A stretch of DNA of 64,000 nucleotides from Salticus scenicus (Eukaryota; Arthropoda; Arachnida; Araneae; Salticidae). A program made the translations under genes and the position numbers. Below the pieces are notes generated by a model. That model saw only the letters and a program-made list of their open reading frames with translations. It did not search any database and was not told the origin of the DNA. Shown piece by piece: positions 1 to 10,776 of the stretch; the stretch's first letter is position 1; the number at the start of each line of letters is the position of its first letter. Location: assembly GCA_963930645.1 (NCBI GenBank), contig OZ005654.1, forward strand, positions 40,230,686-40,294,685, read 5' to 3'.

Positions 1-1
1 A

Positions 2-3000
2 TATTATGCTCATTCAAAATGTCCGCATTGTAATGCTCTTAAGTTTAAAAATGAACCAGCCGGGATGTGTTGTTCGTCAGGAAAGGTGCAATTACCTGCA
101 ATTGAGACACCTCCTGAACCATTGAACGGTTTACTTATCGGCACGGATCCAGATTCTAATCTGTTCCTAAAGTCCATTCGAACATTTAATTCATGTTTCC
201 AGATGACATCGTTCGGAGCAACAGAAATAGTTAAGAACAATGCTACCAATGGTCAACAATTCAATTCAACATTCAAAATCAAAGGCCAAATTTATCACAA
301 AGTGGGCTCATTGTTGCCAATGCCAAACGAATCACCTAAATTTTTACAAATTTACTTTATGGGCGGTGAGGATGCACGTTGTGGCTATAATAACCTCGAT
401 TCACTTTTTGCCAGACGCATCGTCAGCAACCTGGACGCTCTGTTGAATGAGCACAATGAATTGTTGAAAATATTCAAATCACACAGGCACAAATTACAAA
501 GTGATAAGATAATCACGCTATTGTCATCAGTCCTGATAAAACACCTGCTGGAGAGCATATTCGTATATTCAATGCACCTGTTCTTGACAATGTTGCTGGA
601 ATCATGGTTGGTGATCGTACTGCTACACGAGAAATTGTGATTCGTAGAAGAAATAATAATCTACAGTTCATTGCTGATACACACCGTTCATATGACGCTC
701 TCCAATATCCGCTAATGTTTTGGAAGGGACAAGACGGTTATTGCATAAATATTAAGCAACGAGATCCCGCAACAGGTGTTGAAGCAAACAAGAATGTTAG
801 TTCGAAGGATTATTATGCGTATCGGTTGATGATTAGACGCGATCAGGACAACGTTATTCTACGATGTCGTGAGCTCTGTCAACAATTCATGGTCGACATG
901 TATGTAAAGATAGAGAGCGAACGATTACGATACTTGCGATTTAATCAACAAAAGCTGCGTGCGGAAGAATACATTCACTTGCGAGACGCTATTGTCAATA
1001 AAGCCGACGCCACTGAAATCAGTGACTCTGTCATTCTACCATTATCATACATAGGCAGTCCACGTCATATGCAGGAATACATACAGGATGCTCTGACTTA
1101 CGTGCGCGAATATGGACGGCCGTGTTTATTTATCACGTTCACGTGTAATCCGAAATGGCCGGAGATTACATCGTTACTATTGCCTGGCCAAACTGCAATA
1201 CATCGTCATGACATTACAGCACGTGTGTTCAGACAAAAATTGAAGTCTTTGATAAATTTCATAACAAAATTACATGTATTCGGTCCCACACGTTGCTGGA
1301 TGTATGCCGTTGAATGGCAAAAGCGGGGATTACCTCATGCCCACATTTTGGTTTGGTTAATCGATAAAATACGTCCTGAAGAAATCGACAGAATAATTTC
1401 TGCGGAAATTCCAGATCCGTCTACTGATCAAATGTTGTTTGATATTGTTACAGCAAACATGATTCATGGCCCATGCGGCAATCTGAATCGTTCATCGTCT
1501 TGCATGGCAGATGGAAAATGTACTAAAAGTTTTCCGAAAAATTTCACTAACGATACGATCACAAATGTTGACGGATATCCAATATATCGTTGAAGAAATC
1601 CCGATAATGGCGGACAATTTGTTAAAAATGTCAACAACATAGACATTGACATTGATAACCGTTGGGTGGTCCCATATTCGCCTCTGCTGAGCAAAACATT
1701 CAATGCTCATATTAATGTTGAGTTCTGAAGTTCAGTGAAGAGCATCAAATACATTTGCAAGTATGTGAATAAAGGCAGTGATATGGCTGTATTTCGAGTT
1801 GAAAATACCAATGTGAATGCTCCTCCGGTGAATAACAACGATGAAATAACATTTTACCAAATTGGCCGGTACGTCAGCTCCAATGAAGCTGTTTGGCGTA
1901 TCTTTGGTTTCCCAATTCATGAACGGAATCCAGCAGTTCTTCATTTAGCCGTCCATCTTGAAAATGGCCAGCGCGTATATTTCACGAGCGAGACAGCGAT
2001 TGATCGTGCTATAAATCCACCAAAAACTACACTCACCGAATTTTTTGAATTGTGTAATCGTGCGGATGCTTTTGGTGCTTTTGCACGGACATTACTCTAT
2101 TCAGAAGTACCACGCTATTTCACATGGGCTCCAACAAAAAAATGGATGCCCCGCACTCGGCTTGCTGTAAGACGACAACCAGTGGGAGTGTATGCTTGCT
2201 GAAGCAGGATTGAACTGTACAGCAAAACAAATTCGTCTACTATTCGCTATAGTGTTGACTACATGTTTCCCGGCCCGAGCAGAGACATTATGGGATAATC
2301 ACAAAGATTCAATGACTGATGATATATTGCATCAACATCGTTCACGGTGCAACGATCTAACGATAGTATTCAGTGACGCTATGTACAATGAAGTATTGAT
2401 TGCTATTGAAGATCTTTGCATTATCATTGCCAACTTACCACTCAGTCATTTCGGTATGCATTCAACAAATCGAAATGCATCTGATTTAATAAACACTGAA
2501 TTGAATCGTGAACTACAATACAATACTGTAGAAATGGTAGCGATTGTTGCTCGCAATGTCCCACTAATGAATGAAGAACAAAGAACCATTTACGACCACA
2601 TCATGCTCGCAGTTTCGGCAGGACAAGGTGGATTCTTTTTTTTGGATGCACCAGGTGGAACTGGCAAAACATTCCTTATTTCGCTAATTCTCGCCGAAAT
2701 ACGATCAAATAATGGCATCGTCTGACATTGCGGTAACTTTATTGGATGGAGGCAGAACAGCTCATTCATTATTTAAACTGCCACTAAATATTCAAAATAA
2801 CCCAGACGCGGTGTGCAACATAAAAAAACAATCATCCATGGCCACTGTGCTGAAACAGTGTAAAATTCTTATCTGGGATGAATGCACTATGGCACATAAA
2901 CATTCGCTTCAGTCGTTGAACAGGACATTGAAAGATATAAAAAACAACGGCAAACTATTTGGCGGCACTCTGTTACTCCTTTCAGGTGATTTCAGACAAA

Positions 3001-3917
3001 CACTTCCCGTTATTCCGTGTTCAACATACGCTGATGAGATCAACGCGTGCTTAAAATCATCGCCATTGTGGCGTAATGTTGAAAAAGTACAACTGAAAGT
3101 AAATATGCGCGTTCAAATGCTTCAAGATCCATCCGCTGAAACATTCTCAAAACAACTGTTAGATATCGGCGATGGAAAAGTTACTACTGATGAAACTGGA
3201 TGCATAAAATTACCGAACGATTTCTGCACAATCATTAATTCGCAAGATGCTCTTATTGACCAGATATTTCCCGATGTACACAGAGGATACACAAATCATG
3301 AGTGGCTGGCAGAAAGAGCAATTTTAGCAGCAAAAAATGAGGACGTCAACGAATTGAATCTCAAGATACAACATTTGTTACCAGGAGACTTGGTGTCATA
3401 CAAATCTAATGATACAGTTTGCGATGCCAACGAAGCTGTAAATTATCCAACAGAGTTTTTAAACTCATTGGATTTACCAGGCATGCCACCGTATAATTTA
3501 CAACTGAAGGTTGGATCTCCGGTTATTTTGTTTCGTAATTTGAACCCACCACGGTTGTGCAACGGAATGCGATTAGTCATAAAAAAATTAATGAAAAATG
3601 TTATCGAAGCCATCATTTTAAATGGCAAATTCCGAGGTGAAAATATATTACTACCGCGAATCCCTATTATACCCACAGATGTGCCAATTCAATTTAAACG
3701 CCCTCAATTTCCAATTAGATTGGCATTTGCAATGACTATCAATAAGTCTCAGGGCCAAACGATGTCTGTCTGTGGCTTAGATTTGAGCACATCATGCTTT
3801 TCTCACGGACAATTATACGTGGCGTGCTCTCAAGTGGGCAAACCATCCAGTTTGTTTGTATTGGCGAAAGATGGGATAACAAAAAATATTGTACACTCTG
3901 TTGCATTAAGGGATTGA
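2..3917 (+). pseudogene. Helitron Rep/helicase pseudogene (partial at 5' end)
   Basis: In an intact element this protein nicks DNA with its HUH Rep nuclease and unwinds it with a PIF1-like helicase during rolling-circle transposition. The frame is already open at base 2, so the true start is upstream. In order: a cysteine-rich motif (CPHCNALKF, then CCSSGKV) at 20-95; the helitron_like_N region 604-1593 with the HUH pair HAH at 1336-1344 in GLPHAHILVW; the catalytic tyrosine motif YICKYVNKG from 1750; Walker A GGTGKT at 2654-2671; Walker B WDEC near 2874; GDFRQTLPVI near 2986; AMTINKSQGQT near 3730. Lesions: a frameshift near 505, in-frame TGA at 1591 and 1726, a frameshift plus apparent loss of a segment near 2170-2200 (the family normally has several dozen more residues between its Rep and helicase parts), and a frameshift near 2720. 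The helicase C-terminal half (2725-3917) is still open. Motif VI reads YVACSQVG where the family has CSRVG, so the usual arginine is glutamine (codon 3831-3833). The protein family is certain; function is lost. Confidence 0.95.
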
Positions 3918-4100
3918 TATTGTTTTTTAGTAATATTGTTATAAGTAGCAAAAAATAAATGTTTGGTGTTTTGTTATTTTTATATTCCTTCACCGTTCAC
4001 AGTGATCCATATATCTTCCACTTATATACCAAATCCTTACACACTTACAATAAGTTAGTTATTTTTTTCTAGCAAAATATTCTCTAGAAATAATTTATAT

Positions 4101-4129
4101 GACAAAACAACGTTTGTCGGGTCAGCTAG
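4101..4129 (+). other. Helitron 3' terminus: hairpin plus CTAG
   Basis: Bases 4101-4118 form a perfect 6-bp stem (GACAAA/TTTGTC) with loop ACAACG. Seven bases later CTAG (4126-4129) ends the element, followed by T. A hairpin about 10 nt before a CTRR end is the known transposition terminator of Helitrons. Confidence 0.93.
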
Positions 4130-4328
4130 TCTATCTATTAAAATAAATGAATAAATATATACAGTCGGTAACAAAAGTGTCCGAACACTAGTAAAAATTC
4201 CTATGTAAAAAAAGTACACTTCATGCGGTTTTGTTAAATAAATCCTTGTCGAATCCTGTTCTTAGTCAGTGCAAGAATATGATTCAATAAGGATTTATTT
4301 GACAAAACCGTATGAAGTGTACAGTTTT

Positions 4329-5291
4329 TACTTCCTTATACAAAGTATAAGGAAGTATAGTAATCCCGATTTGCGAAATGGATTTTGCATTTCACATTGC
4401 TCGAAAACGAATGATCGCTGAATGTTGCTAATTTATACGTGTGACAGTCATGATGTCTAGTGTCACACCTGCAAGTTTCGTCTTAACACGAGCTCTCGTT
4501 TTAGAGATATAAGCGACTTTACACGATTTTTCGTGACGTCTGTGTGCATGTGTGTCTGTGTGTGTGTGTGTGTGTGGGTGTATGTCGCATAACTCAAAAA
4601 CGGTTGGACGTAGAAGCGAATTGGTACATAGGTTTGTTATAACATCTAGTTGTGCACCTCCCTTTTTGGACTTTATATGATTTTCCGTTTTGGAGATATT
4701 TAGGAAAATTAGGTTCATAATGGGCAAAATGTATCAAAAAACGGTAATAGCTCAAAAACGGTTTGGACAAATCTTGCAATTGACCTGACTTCTGGACTAG
4801 CTAGACATTTGAAACTTTCAGAAAAGTTCGGAACACGTTGACATGAGTCCCCCCCCCAAGGCACAACTTTGACATGAGTCCCCCCCCCAAGGCACAACTT
4901 TGACATGAGTCCCCCCCCCAAGGCACAACTTTGACATGAGTCCCCTCCCCAAGGCACAACTTTGACATGAGTCTCCACCCAGGCCCAACTTTGACATGAG
5001 TCCCTCCCCCAAGGCACATGAGTCCCCCCCAAGGCCCAACTTTGACATGAGTCCCCCCAAGGTACAACTTTGACATGAGTCCCCCCCAAGGCACAACTTT
5101 GACATGAGTCCCCCCAAGGCACAACTTTGACATAAGTCCCCTCAAGGCACTTTTTTTTTTTTTTTATACGTATGCATGCATTTTTTTTAAATATTTTTAG
5201 CCAACTGTTCCGGGTCCAGTGACAATGTTTTTTAACATTATGTATATTTCTAAAAGTGTATAAGGAAGTCATGTGGTGCCCACATCAGATT
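4329..5291 (-). mobile_element. HINE-B copy 1 (Helentron-like, non-autonomous)
   Basis: On the minus strand the element begins with ATCTGATGTGGGCACCACAT, a palindrome (ATGTGG-GCA-CCACAT), followed by GACTTCCTTATAC. It ends with a perfect 13-bp hairpin (TACTTCCTTATAC, loop AAA) at 4329-4357. It sits inside a T-run of MITE A. The body holds a (GT)n tract near 4545-4577, the conserved tail ending ...CGAAATCGGGATTACTATAC, and the minisatellite at 4838-5145. Related copies lie at 18085, 22990, 40199 and 60875. There is no protein-coding content; the open frames across the minisatellite are repeat artefacts. Confidence 0.8.
4838..5145. repeat. C-rich minisatellite, ~29-bp unit
   Basis: About eleven direct copies of a unit like TTGACATGAGT-C(5-9)-AAGGCACAAC lie head to tail. 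Units vary in the length of the C-run and one is shortened near 5005-5030. There are no spacers of unique sequence. The minus strand has evenly spaced G5-G9 runs, so it could form G-quadruplexes. The array is present only in this HINE-B copy. Confidence 0.9.
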
Positions 5292-5341
5292 TTTAAATAG
5301 GAATTTTTGCAAGTGTTCGGACACTTTTGTTACCGACTGTA

Positions 5342-5719
5342 CACAGACAGGTAAACCAGGTAAATTTTCGTTGTGTCCCTGTAAAAACCTATAAATGCTA
5401 GGCCCCATAGGGCCCCGTAGGCCATAATGATAAAGAATTTTTCCTGGCATCCCTGTAAAAAAACTCACCAAAATCAATAGGGTTCGTACTATGATTTACA
5501 ATATACGTACCAACTTTCAGCTTATTCGAACAAAGCGTTTAGACGCTAGCGTGTTCACTCACAGACATACACACACATACATACACACATACATACATCA
5601 TCGTAAAAATAGTGAAATCGGACTCAGGGGACCTCAAAACGTATAGAAACATCAAAATATCAAATCGGATTTTTGACATGATTACAATACTTTCCTCATT
5701 ATAGTGTACGGAAAGTAAA
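5342..5719 (+). mobile_element. HINE-A fragment, 3' end intact
   Basis: This carries parts of the HINE-A internal repeat (GTGTCCCTGTAAAAA..., GGCCATAATGATAAAGAATT, AGCGTTTAGACGCTAGCG), then a CA/TACA microsatellite (5569-5600), then the conserved tail GATTACAATACTTTCC and the terminal hairpin ending GTACGGAAAGTA near 5719. The 5' terminus is missing; the left border is the MITE A insertion. Confidence 0.72.
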
Positions 5720-5734
5720 AATCTATCTTATAAA

Positions 5735-5760
5735 ATATATATATATATATATATATATAT
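5735..5760. repeat. (TA)n microsatellite
   Basis: About 13 uninterrupted TA units directly follow the HINE-A end. Confidence 0.95.
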
Positions 5761-5889
5761 CGCAGCCGTTATTCGTTTTCCAAACATGACAGAGTTCCGC
5801 TTTTTCTGCCAACAATATTTCCATACAAAAATTTTTATCATATTTCTTATAGTATATTTGTGATTTTATAGCGTAGAATTTGTTGTTGG

Positions 5890-6115
5890 AAATGAGTGGT
5901 GGCAAAAAAAGCAGAACACTTTCATCCCTGATTTTGTATGTCTTCGGCCCTATCTTCTCACGAATGAGAAGGTCCTCAACAGATACCAGTGCTAACAGAA
6001 TATTCCAAGGAACATGTTTCTCGTGGTATGAAATTCTTATCGCCTTAATTAGAGAGGCTAAAATCGTCGCTTTAATAAAGGTATTCTATTTGCCAACTTG
6101 AAAATAGTTTCTCCT
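5890..6115. repeat. Dispersed repeat, unclassified (partner at 61970)
   Basis: This segment shares a diverged but colinear series of words with 61970-62140 (GAATATTCCAAG, then AATTC-TATC-CTTAATTA, then TAAAGGTA-TCTATNTGCCA). The open frames here are short and do not match any family I recognise, so I treat it as an old dispersed repeat. Confidence 0.45.
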
Positions 6116-7294
6116 AATGGCTGTCTTTTCAATTTGAAGCGCCAATCCGAAATAGAGTCGCTTCGATGCCAGAAACGCTCTCGATTACTCCTCATTTTAA
6201 AATTATCAAACTGTGTCTGTAGAAATTCTCAGACAAAAAATACTGATAGAATCGAACAATCCAGCCCTTATCTTTTTTGACGGTTAAATTTTTAAATACG
6301 TAATTTTACAATTTTTTATAAAATATTTTAAAAAGGTCATTTTTTCTTTCTTTTTTTAAGCATTTATTTCAAAAATTTTTGAACGGTCCTATACATCAAA
6401 TAATTGTGCAATCCATTTCTTTGTTACTATTTTCGAAAGCTTCGGTTTTTCTCTTTCTAAAAGTGCAATCAAACATTCAAATAAACTAATAGAGATTTTT
6501 TTTTTTTTGTGATCTTTTTACTAAACGTAAACATTTTTATTTAAAATTTATGTGGTTACTGAGCCAAGTTATACAAAATTTCAAGATGCTTCTTCCAAAA
6601 TTGGACTATAATAGAACTTTTTTTGATTTTCAATTTAACATTTAATGAACGCATAAAATTCAAAAATATCAGTTAGTAAATTTTATATTGATGTATACAA
6701 AAATAATTAGCATTCGACCATAAATTTTCGGAACGTACATTCAGAACTGTATATATATATATAAATAATAATAATTTTCCTGCATAAAAATATGCTCAAT
6801 TAATTTGTATAGCTAAGATGTAGAACTTAAGGTGACGCGTGCAAAGTGATCAGATCATGGCCTTTTTCGCACATACGTCTTGGGCTTGCAGTTGAAATAA
6901 TTTAATTTTGTTTATTCTGGCGTTCGTTTATATTTTATATATAATATATTTGTTTTGTTTATCTATCATTAAAAATGACGTACCACTTTACTAGCATATG
7001 TTTCCACGAGAGATGGTTACAAATTTCTATTAAGCTGTCAAATGCTAAAACAGGTTATTGACATACTTTATTTAAACGGACGATGTAGAATTAAATATTT
7101 TTCATTTCAATTTTATATCAAATATAGTACTTTCAATAATAATGTTCTACTTCTTTCTTATGTTAAGCACTCTTAATACTCCTCCTAATCAGTGAAAGAC
7201 AAAGCGGAGAATAGGCGGGTAGAGCCCTGCAAGGGTTGGCGAGCGGAACGATCATGAGGTGGAGCCCACAATAAAATAAAATAAAATAAAATAC
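6116..7294. other. AT-rich sequence, no feature seen
   Basis: Low-complexity A/T-rich DNA downstream of exon C. I searched the minus strand for the LIM2 exon expected after exon C (CxxC ... HxxC pattern) and did not find it. The sequence after the donor is a TTTTA pentanucleotide repeat (7271-7293). Confidence 0.5.
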
Positions 7295-7515
7295 CGTCTT
7301 TTAGCGTCTTCACTGTAGTGGCGGAGGCAAAAAACAGTTCCGTCTATGTCACAACAATGTATAAGATCCGCTAAAAGTTCTCTACACTGGAAGCAGGTGA
7401 AACAAACTGGATGGAAAGCTTGTCCGCCATTGTCAGAAGTAGTGACGACTAACTCGCCTTCTTCTAGTATTAAGAAACACCTCGGACATTGAATCGGCAT
7501 TCCAAACGTCCATTC
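7295..7515 (-). CDS. PET-LIM (testin/prickle-like) gene, exon C: LIM domain
   Basis: Testin/prickle proteins are cytoplasmic adaptors that use LIM zinc fingers to bind partners in actin/adhesion or planar-polarity complexes. The exon starts after a good acceptor (CCTTTTACAG, then GAA) and ends with two bases of a codon before GTATTT (donor at 7294-7293), 221 nt. It encodes one complete LIM domain: CPRC, then HPVCFTCFQC, then 18 residues, then CLRH, matching C-x2-C...H-x2-C-x2-C-x2-C...C-x2-H. The phrase CRELLADLI and the ending RHYSEDAKRR align with LIM1 of testin/prickle (CHELLVDMIYF, GRHYCDSEKPRC). It is phase 0 at the start, compatible with exon B. The next exon should begin with LIM2 but is not in the window. 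The donor is weak and runs into a pentanucleotide repeat; reading through would add only about a dozen residues before a stop. The domain call is secure; whether it joins directly to exon B is inferred. Confidence 0.9.
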
Positions 7516-7912
7516 CTGTAAAAGGAATATGTTATAACAAAGGAATGGCTCGAAATTTATAAACTGATATCTTCTGTTAACATAGTAAAAATTAAGAAAT
7601 CCGTTTTGACTGTTTTGAGTGGAAACAATATAAATTGTCACGTAACTGGTTTACAGAAGTATGTTGGAGATCTGACAATTATGGCTTCTGACTGGGAGCT
7701 GCAAACTTACTAACTAATAAATTAGAATCAAACTATACATTTTACTAGAGTGTTACATATTTTTTAAACATCAATCAATTTAAAGTAAATTTAAGGTAAT
7801 TTATCATAATATATACTATATAATATACACTAATCCTGAGCAACTCACCGGAATAAACTGCATTTCCAAAGTAGCCCTCAAGGTGTTTTGAGTTGGACAG
7901 GCCTGGTTTAGC
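7516..7912. other. Intron sequence, no feature seen
   Basis: Sequence upstream of exon C on the minus strand. It contains the polypyrimidine tract and acceptor next to 7516; the rest is AT-rich without a recognised element. Confidence 0.5.
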
Positions 7913-8053
7913 CTGTAGCGACGCATGCGGAAAGCTGGATTTGATCCTGGGACCTGAGGCATAAAAATCAAATGACATACCTCTGAACAAAAGGTTAATC
8001 TGTTGTTCATCGATAAGTTTTGATAATCTATCCTAGAAATGGCGTCGCTACAG
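7913..8053. mobile_element. Short element with TGTAGCGACG ends, copy 1
   Basis: The ends are inverted (CTGTAGCGACG at 7913 and CGTCGCTACAG ending at 8053). The interior is about 85-90% similar to copy 2 at 8295. A box-B-like word GGATTTGATCC sits near the left end, so a tRNA-derived origin is possible, but I find no clear box A or tail. Confidence 0.7.
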
Positions 8054-8294
8054 TACTTACTCCCTTCCCAGGGAGTACGACGTTGTACGAGCGATATTAC
8101 TCGTGTGGACGGTAGTGGATATCAGATAGTGCTGTCAATTGGCCGTCTTTAATGTTGTACGGCGTTATAGGCTTTGTGCTACTAATGTTTCAAAGGCTCT
8201 GCTGCCAGGAAGGTGTGGTCCTGCCATCTATTGCCATATAGTGAAGATGAAAACTCGTTAAGTATTTCTATTTAGAGCATCCAAGGTCACTAAT

Positions 8295-8428
8295 TGTAGC
8301 GACGTTGGAAGCTGGATTTGATCCCGGCACTTGAAGCATAGAAATCAAATGACATACCGCCGGGCAAAAGTTTAACCCGTTGTTTATCCGTAAGTTTTGA
8401 TAATCTATCCGATAATGGCGTCGCTGCA
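8295..8428. mobile_element. Short element with TGTAGCGACG ends, copy 2
   Basis: Same structure and orientation as copy 1, 240 bp further on: TGTAGCGACG at 8295 and CGTCGCTGCA ending at 8428, with shared AAATCAAATGACATACC and GATAAGTTTTGATAATC-like interior words. The 8054-8294 sequence between the copies is less AT-rich and unclassified; the pair could be the ends of one larger unit. Confidence 0.68.
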
Positions 8429-9314
8429 ACCCAATACTTTCAGTGCATTTTCAGATTCTTAACTTTTACGTTTTGTGCAATCACTCAGATCTGTTCCCTT
8501 TTAAAACCGTCTTTTTAAAAGATCTTGATTATTCTTTCAATTTATTTTCTACTTCAAACTTGTATTAATTTTTTGACACATTAACAAAATCAATTTTTAG
8601 ACGGAAATTCAGAAAACAGTAAATACTCTCTTTCCTTCTTCAATAAATCTAATTTTAACTGCATTTTCTATATGACAGACCATGAATTAAATTTCAAACA
8701 CTTACAATTAGAGCAGTCTGATGCGGCACTCACACTACTTTCTCTTACGTTATATTACTTGAGACATATTATTACAGTGTAAGGTGTGAAGCAAGACTAT
8801 ATATGATGTATCTGAATATTTCTAATATATTTAAAACAGTTGAAAACAGTTTTAGAAATACTTTTATTTTACATAAATTTCTGTGTGAGTGGGAGAAAGG
8901 GGTTTTCGCCTCCTTAATCCCTCGTTTGAATAATGTAGTCACATTTATAAAACATTTAAGACTGTGCTATTAATTTTTAAGTTTATTTCAAATTATTCAG
9001 AAAAGTGTCATCATACAACACTCTATAAAACTTACTGTATTAATTTTGAGTACCCTTGTATATTATCTATAAATTTTGCCGAACAGTGTACTTAAATTCG
9101 AACAAAAAAGCACAAAGTAAATAAAATAAATAAAATATCCCTTAATTCAACTTGAAATGCACTGCGATTTATTTTTAAACATAGCACTGGACTATCAGAA
9201 TTCTTTTGTGTGGCCCTGTAAACGAAAGATACCATATTCAGCCATCGCAGAGTTCCTAAAATTTTAGGAATCATTTTGCTACATTGTCACCACTATTTTA
9301 AATGAATTTTTAAA
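8429..9314. other. Intron sequence, no feature seen
   Basis: AT-rich DNA without recognised repeats or exon-like frames on either strand. Confidence 0.5.
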
Positions 9315-9328
9315 CCTAATTCTTTAAC

Positions 9329-9650
9329 GGGCCGCGGTAGCACAGTCGGCATAGCGCCGGCCTCGTAATTGGAAGATTGCGGGTTCGGTACTCGAGCCGG
9401 CCAAAGACCGTCGTGTACGTTAATGGTGGCTGGTGCACGTAAAATCTGTCGTGGCCGCAATGTCCTCCATGTTCCTATCAAAAATTATACCTCTGGGGGT
9501 CACCGAAGCGGGAGAGCCATCCCTTCCGTGGAGGATCAAAATTGCGATGGCATGTCTCCGGACCATCTCTTGGGGTGAGAGTCCCAGACCGTCGCCATTT
9601 GCCCATCTGCGCATCACTAGTGCGACGTAAAAACCCAACCAACCAACCAA
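9329..9650 (+). mobile_element. SINE1, full-length, tRNA-derived
   Basis: A 322-bp SINE. The head resembles a tRNA: box A TAGCACAGTCGG and box B GGTTCGGTACTC. The body is about 230 bp and GC-rich relative to its surroundings, and the tail is (AACC)n. It is flanked by near-identical 14-bp target duplications, CCTAATTCTTTAAC (9315-9328) and CCTAATACATTAAC (9651-9664). A second full copy lies at 61199. Open frames in both strands are not genes. Confidence 0.92.
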
Positions 9651-9664
9651 CCTAATACATTAAC

Positions 9665-10776
9665 GTTAAACCTTGAAGAAAAATGTTTTTAATAATGGTG
9701 GTGGCAGTATAATAAAACACGAATAAATTTTTAGGAACGCTGCGAGGCCTGCATATTATACCTTTATACCACATATATATATATATATACATACCTTTTA
9801 TAATCCAACAACAATTTCGTCCGCAGAGACGTTATGCATTTGGATACATTCTTATGTTCCATATGATACACATTTAGAATGCGGACTTTCATCTTCTTGC
9901 AGACATTTGCTTTTGAATTGTGCTGATGAGTTACCGAATGTGTCCGCCATTTTCTAGCCCGTCTGGGAAAGTGTTGGCGGTAGAAAAAGCTAGGTTACCT
10001 AATTAGCGTTGTTATCGCCTTTAAACTTCTATACAGATCAAGTAAGCTAGAACTTCTTATCGCGAAACAAACAAGTTGGCAATTTTAAGAACATCGCCAA
10101 CATTCTCAAAACTGCAACCCTTCACGTTAAAAGAAATGCAATATTAAAGTTAATTTTAAAAGAATTTAAAGTAATAACTTAAAAAAACAGTACATTCATA
10201 TTAAATTTGTCAAACAACTTTGAAAATAAAATGAAATAATTTGAAAGTAAGGGAAATCTTACGCTACAAAGTTGTGCTCCCGCTCCGGGTATCCACGAGT
10301 TACATCTGCAATTTATAATCCACTTTTTCCTTCTTCCTGGATTAGAAGAAAATATAAATGCCTGTTTATATTTTCTTTATATAAACTTTTTCTTTATATT
10401 TTCGTGCAATTTATTGCCGAAAAACCACCAATAATAAATCGTCAGCCGGTCTTGTGTGCTAGAAAATGGCGGATGCGTCAGCCTATCTATGTAGGCGTTC
10501 TAATACGAACAGTTGAAAGTTCATTATTGAAGAACATACGTGAGGCAAATTCTATCAAACGGGGATATTTCGAACGTTTCCCTCACGAAAAACTATTTAC
10601 GAAATAAGTATGTGCTAATGACGCTCTTATCGAACTTCGTCTGGTAGCGCCTTTACAGATTCACAGACAGACACATACACGCATAGACCAATCGCTAAAA
10701 ACTTGATTTTCGGATTCGGCAAATCGCAAAACATAGCAAAATTACAATTTCGAAAATTTGACCCCAAAACAATACT
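9665..10776. other. Intron sequence with a HINE-like tail at its right edge
   Basis: 9665-10620 is mostly unclassified; a (TA)n run lies at 9775-9790, and the word GCTAGAAAATGGCGGA occurs in inverted orientation at about 9943-9958 and 10459-10474. From about 10640 the sequence looks like the tail of a Helentron-like element (CAGACAGACACATACAC, then CGGATTCGGCAAATCG, then CAATACTTTC) and runs into the foldback structure. Confidence 0.45.

Larger units (their letters stand above)
1..4129 (+). mobile_element. Helitron, 3' portion, decayed autonomous element
   Basis: This is the right part of a rolling-circle Helitron; its 5' end lies outside the window. It carries a broken Rep/helicase gene (2-3917) and, about 180 bp further on, a hairpin followed by CTAG and a T, the canonical Helitron 3' end. 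The stretch 3918-4100 between gene and hairpin is AT-rich and has no other feature. Helitrons insert between A and T without target duplication, and the T at 4130 fits this. The gene lesions mean this copy is inactive. Confidence 0.93.
4162..5339. mobile_element. MITE A, Tc1/mariner-type, split by a HINE-B insertion
   Basis: The ends are inverted: CAGTCGGTAACAAAAGTGTC at 4162 and its complement ending at 5339, and the match runs on for about 45 bp. TA dinucleotides flank it (4160-4161 and 5340-5341). Inside, 4211-4323 holds a second inverted pair (AAGTACACTTCATGCGG and its partner) joined by a TTTGTTAAATAAATCCTTGTCGAATC-type core that also occurs in MITE B. Without the inserted element (4329-5291) it is about 215 bp, the same size as MITE B and MITE C. 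It has no coding capacity. TA target and TIR suggest mobilisation by a Tc1/mariner-type transposase. Confidence 0.85.

Noticed and set aside
4838..5145. Regular repeats resembling a CRISPR array
   Set aside because: Units follow each other without unique spacers, vary in C-run length, and lie in animal DNA inside a transposon: a minisatellite.
4715..5272. Three overlapping open frames of 99-185 codons on the minus strand
   Set aside because: They all read through the minisatellite with a unit length that keeps frames open; no start context or family match.
9369..9650. Open frames on both strands at 9.4-9.65 kb and again at 61.1-61.6 kb
   Set aside because: They lie within SINE1, which has a tRNA-like head, (AACC)n tail and target duplications.
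9630..9652. AACC repeats as telomere-like sequence
   Set aside because: Arthropod telomeres are usually TTAGG; this short run is a SINE tail.
9905..9955. Minus-strand ATGGCGGACAC as a first exon
   Set aside because: Good-looking start context, but the frame stops after about 32 codons, no clear donor, and the same word occurs inverted near 10459, suggesting a repeat.
10272..10607. 111-codon plus-strand frame
   Set aside because: No domain; AT-rich low-complexity N-terminal half and repeat-like neighbours.
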